A stretch of DNA of 34,834 bases from a bacterium (lineage in GTDB: Bacteria; Krumholzibacteriota; Krumholzibacteriia; LZORAL124-64-63). Each line of letters starts with the position of its first letter. Positions within the stretch are counted from its first letter, which is position 1. Position numbers and translations under genes: made by a program. Shown piece after piece: positions 32,274 to 34,834 of the stretch. The stretch covers positions 1-34,834 of the forward strand of contig JAHIYU010000116.1 of assembly GCA_018814885.1 (NCBI GenBank), read 5' to 3'. A model generated the notes under the pieces. The model was not told the DNA's origin. It did not search any database and was given only the letters and a program-made list of their open reading frames with translations.

Positions 32274-33198
32274 AGCTCCCGACATCTCCGTGGTCGTACC
32301 CGCCCTCGACGAGGCGGAATCGCTGCCCGAACTGGTGTCGCGCATCGATGCCGCGATCGACGGCCTGGGCCTCGGCTACGAGGTCTGGATCATCGACGAC
32401 GGCAGCACCGACGACACGCCCGCGGTTGTCGATCGGCTGCACGCCGATAATCCCGCCGTGCACTGCATCCAGTTCACGCGCAACTACGGCAAGGCCGCGG
32501 CGCTCTCGGCCGGCTTCGCGGCCGCGCGGGGAGCGTACGTCATCACGCTGGACGCGGATCTCCAGGACGACCCGGACGAGATCCCGGGTCTCGTAGCCAA
32601 GCTCGCCGAGGGCTTCGATCTCGTGTCGGGCTGGAAGCAGAAACGCAAGGACTCCTTCATCAAGAACAACACCTCGAAGGTCTTCAACGTCGTTACGAGC
32701 CTGGTTACCGGGCTGCGCCTGCACGACTACAACTGCGGGCTGAAGGCCTACCGGCGAGAGGTCACCCGGGCCGTGCGCCTCTACGGCGAGATGCACCGTT
32801 ACATCCCGGCGCAGGCCCACCGTGAGGGCTTCCGGGTCACGGAGGTGCCGGTCAAGCACCACGAGCGGCGGTTCGGCGTGACCAAGTACGGCGCCTCCCG
32901 GTTCGTCAACGGCTTCCTCGACCTGTTGACCCTGATGTTCCTCAGTTCGCGCGCCTCGTCGCCGCTGCATCTGTTCGGGCGCATCGGCGCGACCCTCTTC
33001 GCGGCGGGGGGGGGGATCCTCCTCTGGTTCCTGGGGAGCTGGGTGCTGGGGCGCGGCCTGCACATCAGGCCGCTGATGCTGCTCGGCGTGACCTTCGTGA
33101 TCCTGGCCTTCCAGTTCGTCAGTCTCGGCTTGATCGCCGAACTGGTCGTGGCCGGCCACCACCCCGAGACGGAGTACCGTGTCCGGCGCCGGATCTGA
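32263..33198 (+). CDS. Membrane-anchored family 2 glycosyltransferase (polyprenyl-phosphate sugar synthase, DPM1/GtrB-like)
   Basis: A 311-residue GT2. The GT-A domain (about 1-225) has ISVVVPALDEAESL, IIDDGSTDDT, FTRNYGKAAALSAGF and the metal motif LDADLQDDP, all typical of dolichol/undecaprenyl-phosphate mannose or glucose synthases. Two C-terminal membrane helices (about 240-262 and 272-298) anchor it. It would load a sugar on a polyprenyl carrier, the donor needed by a GT-C enzyme such as the DUF2723 protein. TTG 32263 is set by GAGGAGG (32249-32255), 7 bases upstream, inside the epimerase gene. A G10 run (33006-33015) lies within the first membrane helix. Confidence 0.9.
   Translation: MAVEAPDISVVVPALDEAESLPELVSRIDAAIDGLGLGYEVWIIDDGSTDDTPAVVDRLHADNPAVHCIQFTRNYGKAAALSAGFAAARGAYVITLDADLQDDPDEIPGLVAKLAEGFDLVSGWKQKRKDSFIKNNTSKVFNVVTSLVTGLRLHDYNCGLKAYRREVTRAVRLYGEMHRYIPAQAHREGFRVTEVPVKHHERRFGVTKYGASRFVNGFLDLLTLMFLSSRASSPLHLFGRIGATLFAAGGGILLWFLGSWVLGRGLHIRPLMLLGVTFVILAFQFVSLGLIAELVVAGHHPETEYRVRRRI
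33006..33015 (+). repeat. G10 homopolymer in the membrane-anchored GT2 gene
   Basis: Ten consecutive G encode the end of Ala and Gly-Gly-Gly in the first membrane helix, at about residues 248-251. It is the longest homopolymer I see in the window. A slip of one base would shift the frame and remove both membrane helices while leaving the catalytic domain. Confidence 0.75.
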
Positions 33199-34105
33199 CA
33201 GCCCGACCGCGCCCTCGCTGGCGGTGATCGTCGTCAACTGGAACGGACGCGATCTGCTGGGCGATTGCATCGGCTCGCTGCTGTCCAACGGCTACGAACC
33301 GCTGCACGTGGTGCTCGTGGACAACGGCTCCACGGACGACTCCCTCGCTTTCTGCCGGTCCGCCTTTCCCTCGGTGGACATCGTCGCCTCGGCCGAGAAC
33401 CTGTACTGGGCCGGCGGCAACAATCTCGGCTTGCACAACCTTGGCGATACGCATGTTCCGGATTACATACTCCTGTTGAACAACGACACCATCGTGCCCG
33501 AGGGCAGCCTGCGCTGCCTGGTCGACGCCATGGAGGAGGAGCCTCTCGCCTGGGCCGCCTCGCCGCGGATCTGTTACGCTGCCGAACCCTCCCGCATCTG
33601 GTACGACGGCGGCCGCATCGGCCGCCACAGCGGCTGGGTCAGGCACGAGGGCATTCGCCGGCTGGCCGGCCGGCGCGGTTTCGAGAACCGCTTCGTCGAT
33701 TTCGCCACCGGTTGCGCCATGATGCTGACGCGCGGCGCGGTCGAGGTCCTGGGTGATCTCGACGAGGGCTACACCCTCTACGCGGAGGACACGGACTACT
33801 GCCTGCGGCTCCGCGAGGCGGGCGGCAGGGTGTTGCTCGTCCCCAGATCGATCGTGCTGCACAAGGTCAGCGCGTCGGTCGGCGATATCTCGTCACGCAA
33901 GCTCTATCTGCGCAGCCGCAGCCACCTGCGCCTGCTGCGCCTGCATTGGCACCGCTGGCGCCTCCTGCCGCTGGTGCCCAGTCAGCTGGCCTTTTTCCTC
34001 GGTCACGCGATCTGGCATCTCTGGCACGGCCGCTGGCGCGTCGCCCGCGCCCTGCTGGACGGAGCCATCGACGAACTGGCGGGACGGCCGGCGGCGCGGT
34101 ACTGA
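33179..34105 (+). CDS. Family 2 glycosyltransferase (rhamnosyltransferase-like)
   Basis: A 308-residue GT2 of the WbbL/rhamnosyltransferase type. It has LAVIVVNWNGRDLL, VLVDNGSTDDS, the YWAGGNNLG loop, LLLNNDT as the metal-binding motif, and the FATGCAMMLTR and YAEDTDYCLRLREAGG motifs, with the catalytic Asp in ED-D. The C-terminal 60 residues are basic, aromatic and partly hydrophobic, and could bind the membrane. GTG 33179 overlaps the previous gene by 20 bases, with GGAG 4 bases upstream. It probably adds a sugar to a surface glycan; donor and acceptor are unknown. Confidence 0.9.
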   Translation: MSGAGSDSPTAPSLAVIVVNWNGRDLLGDCIGSLLSNGYEPLHVVLVDNGSTDDSLAFCRSAFPSVDIVASAENLYWAGGNNLGLHNLGDTHVPDYILLLNNDTIVPEGSLRCLVDAMEEEPLAWAASPRICYAAEPSRIWYDGGRIGRHSGWVRHEGIRRLAGRRGFENRFVDFATGCAMMLTRGAVEVLGDLDEGYTLYAEDTDYCLRLREAGGRVLLVPRSIVLHKVSASVGDISSRKLYLRSRSHLRLLRLHWHRWRLLPLVPSQLAFFLGHAIWHLWHGRWRVARALLDGAIDELAGRPAARY

Positions 34106-34186
34106 ACTGGACACGCGCGAAGGACGGATGATATCCTCGTGTTCGTTTCCCGGGATCGAACTCGTCCTCGCCGTGAAAGGCCCGCT

Positions 34187-34834
34187 TTGTCGACCCTGGC
34201 CCACCGGATCCGCGCAGGCTTCGGTACGGATGGCGGTATGCGCCGCTGGTGCATGACGTTCGTCCTGTTGCTCGCGTTCGTGGCCCTCGTTCATCCGGAA
34301 GCCGTGTTCCGCGGCGACATCTACCGCAGCAGTGATTCGAGCAACGCCACATCCTTCCAGGTGGCGGGCGACGCGGCGTTCGCCGAGGGCCGCTACCCGC
34401 AATGGAACCCCTACATCTTCTGCGGCATGCCGACCTTCGGTTCCCTGGCCTACAACCGCTTCCTCTACTTCCCGAGCGAGCTGCTCACGCGTCTCCAGGA
34501 CGATGCGGGCTTCCCCCTGATGACCTGGCTGCTGGCGCATCTGCTGTTCGGCGGCCTGGGCATGACCTGGCTGCTCGGTCGCTGGCGGCTGCCCTGGCCG
34601 TCCCGGCTGCTGGGCGCCGCGCTCTGGCTGATGATGCCGAAGATCGTCGCCTGGGCCGTGTACGGCCACGGTTCCAAGCTGATGACGGCCATGTACCTGC
34701 CCTGGGTCGTCGGCCTGACGCTGGAGGTGCTGCGCGGACGCGGGCGCCGCAGCGCGGGCGGCCTGGCCCTGTTGCTGGGTCTGCAGATCCTGTGCGGGCA
34801 CATCCAGATCATCTACTACACGCTGCTGGCCATC
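34187..34834 (+). CDS. YfhO-like polytopic membrane protein, N-terminal part (runs off window)
   Basis: The frame is open to the end of the window (216 residues visible). After a short start it has a hydrophobic helix (MTFVLLLAFVALVHP), then a periplasmic loop with RGDIYRSSD, EGRYPQWNPYIFCGMP and FGSLAYN, followed by several more helices. The loop pattern (WNPYIFCGMPTFG) is typical of YfhO-family membrane proteins, which are thought to be GT-C-type glycosyltransferases acting in lipoteichoic acid or glycolipid modification. TTG 34187 has AAAGG 6 bases upstream; ATG 34238, beginning MRRWCMTFV, is an alternative. The gap 34106-34186 holds nothing I recognise. Confidence 0.75.
   Translation, partial: MSTLAHRIRAGFGTDGGMRRWCMTFVLLLAFVALVHPEAVFRGDIYRSSDSSNATSFQVAGDAAFAEGRYPQWNPYIFCGMPTFGSLAYNRFLYFPSELLTRLQDDAGFPLMTWLLAHLLFGGLGMTWLLGRWRLPWPSRLLGAALWLMMPKIVAWAVYGHGSKLMTAMYLPWVVGLTLEVLRGRGRRSAGGLALLLGLQILCGHIQIIYYTLLAI

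Noticed and set aside
1..34834. Mobile element, prophage or defence island
   Set aside because: No transposase, integrase, phage or known defence genes were seen, and gene order is that of a core chromosome.

Overview
The window reads as one continuous stretch of chromosome from a GC-rich (about two thirds G+C by eye) diderm bacterium. The outer-membrane lifestyle is inferred from three or four lipoprotein-type exported proteins, a SurA/PpiC-like prolyl isomerase, a TonB-like protein, a SPOR protein and an exported amidase. The gene mix (spoVG, C+ zinc-type bS18, CTC-form bL25, and DUF2723, YfhO-type and GT2 genes side by side) resembles poorly cultured FCB-superphylum lineages such as Krumholzibacteriota or Eisenbacteriota. 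That placement is an inference from gene content only. I saw no insertion sequence, phage gene, integrase, CRISPR array or rRNA.

Layout. 1-5119 is a translation and housekeeping block: the 3' end of ispE, spoVG, tRNA-Gln(UUG), prs, rplY, an intrinsic terminator, pth, then rpsF-rpsR-rplI behind their own promoter and a strong leader hairpin. 5150-9927 holds a mannose-1-phosphate guanylyltransferase and three exported proteins: a PpiC-type lipoprotein, a DUF2914 protein and an LpoA/periplasmic-binding-protein-like lipoprotein. 9928-10204 is a convergent gap with three perfect-stem hairpins. 10205-13325 on the minus strand is a two-gene envelope unit: a two-domain N-acetylmuramoyl-L-alanine amidase and an overlapping TonB-like protein. 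13526-21108 on the plus strand is selA, a fusion of a degenerate BY-kinase/ParA-like domain with a SPOR domain, smc and ftsY. 21199-25507 is a riboflavin operon (ribD-ribE-ribBA-ribH-nusB) behind a sigma70-type promoter and an FMN riboswitch. From 25504 to the window end come a methyltransferase, glycosyltransferases and polytopic membrane proteins (YbhN-like flippase-type, DUF2723, SDR epimerase, two GT2 enzymes, YfhO-like), mostly start-to-stop coupled. This looks like a cell-surface or protein glycosylation cluster.

How they work together. Most of the window is core metabolism and envelope biogenesis, with tight operons and many TTG/GTG starts. The parts most worth a second look are: the amidase with a second, catalytically dead amidase domain and a low-GC mosaic segment between the two; the SPOR fusion translationally coupled to selA; a G10 homopolymer inside a membrane-anchored glycosyltransferase gene, a possible phase-variation tract; an array of GAATGTTC dyads just after the predicted rplY transcription start; and the leader hairpin of rpsF. 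No defence system or clearly new multi-gene machine is visible; the novelty I can support is at the level of domain architecture and regulation.
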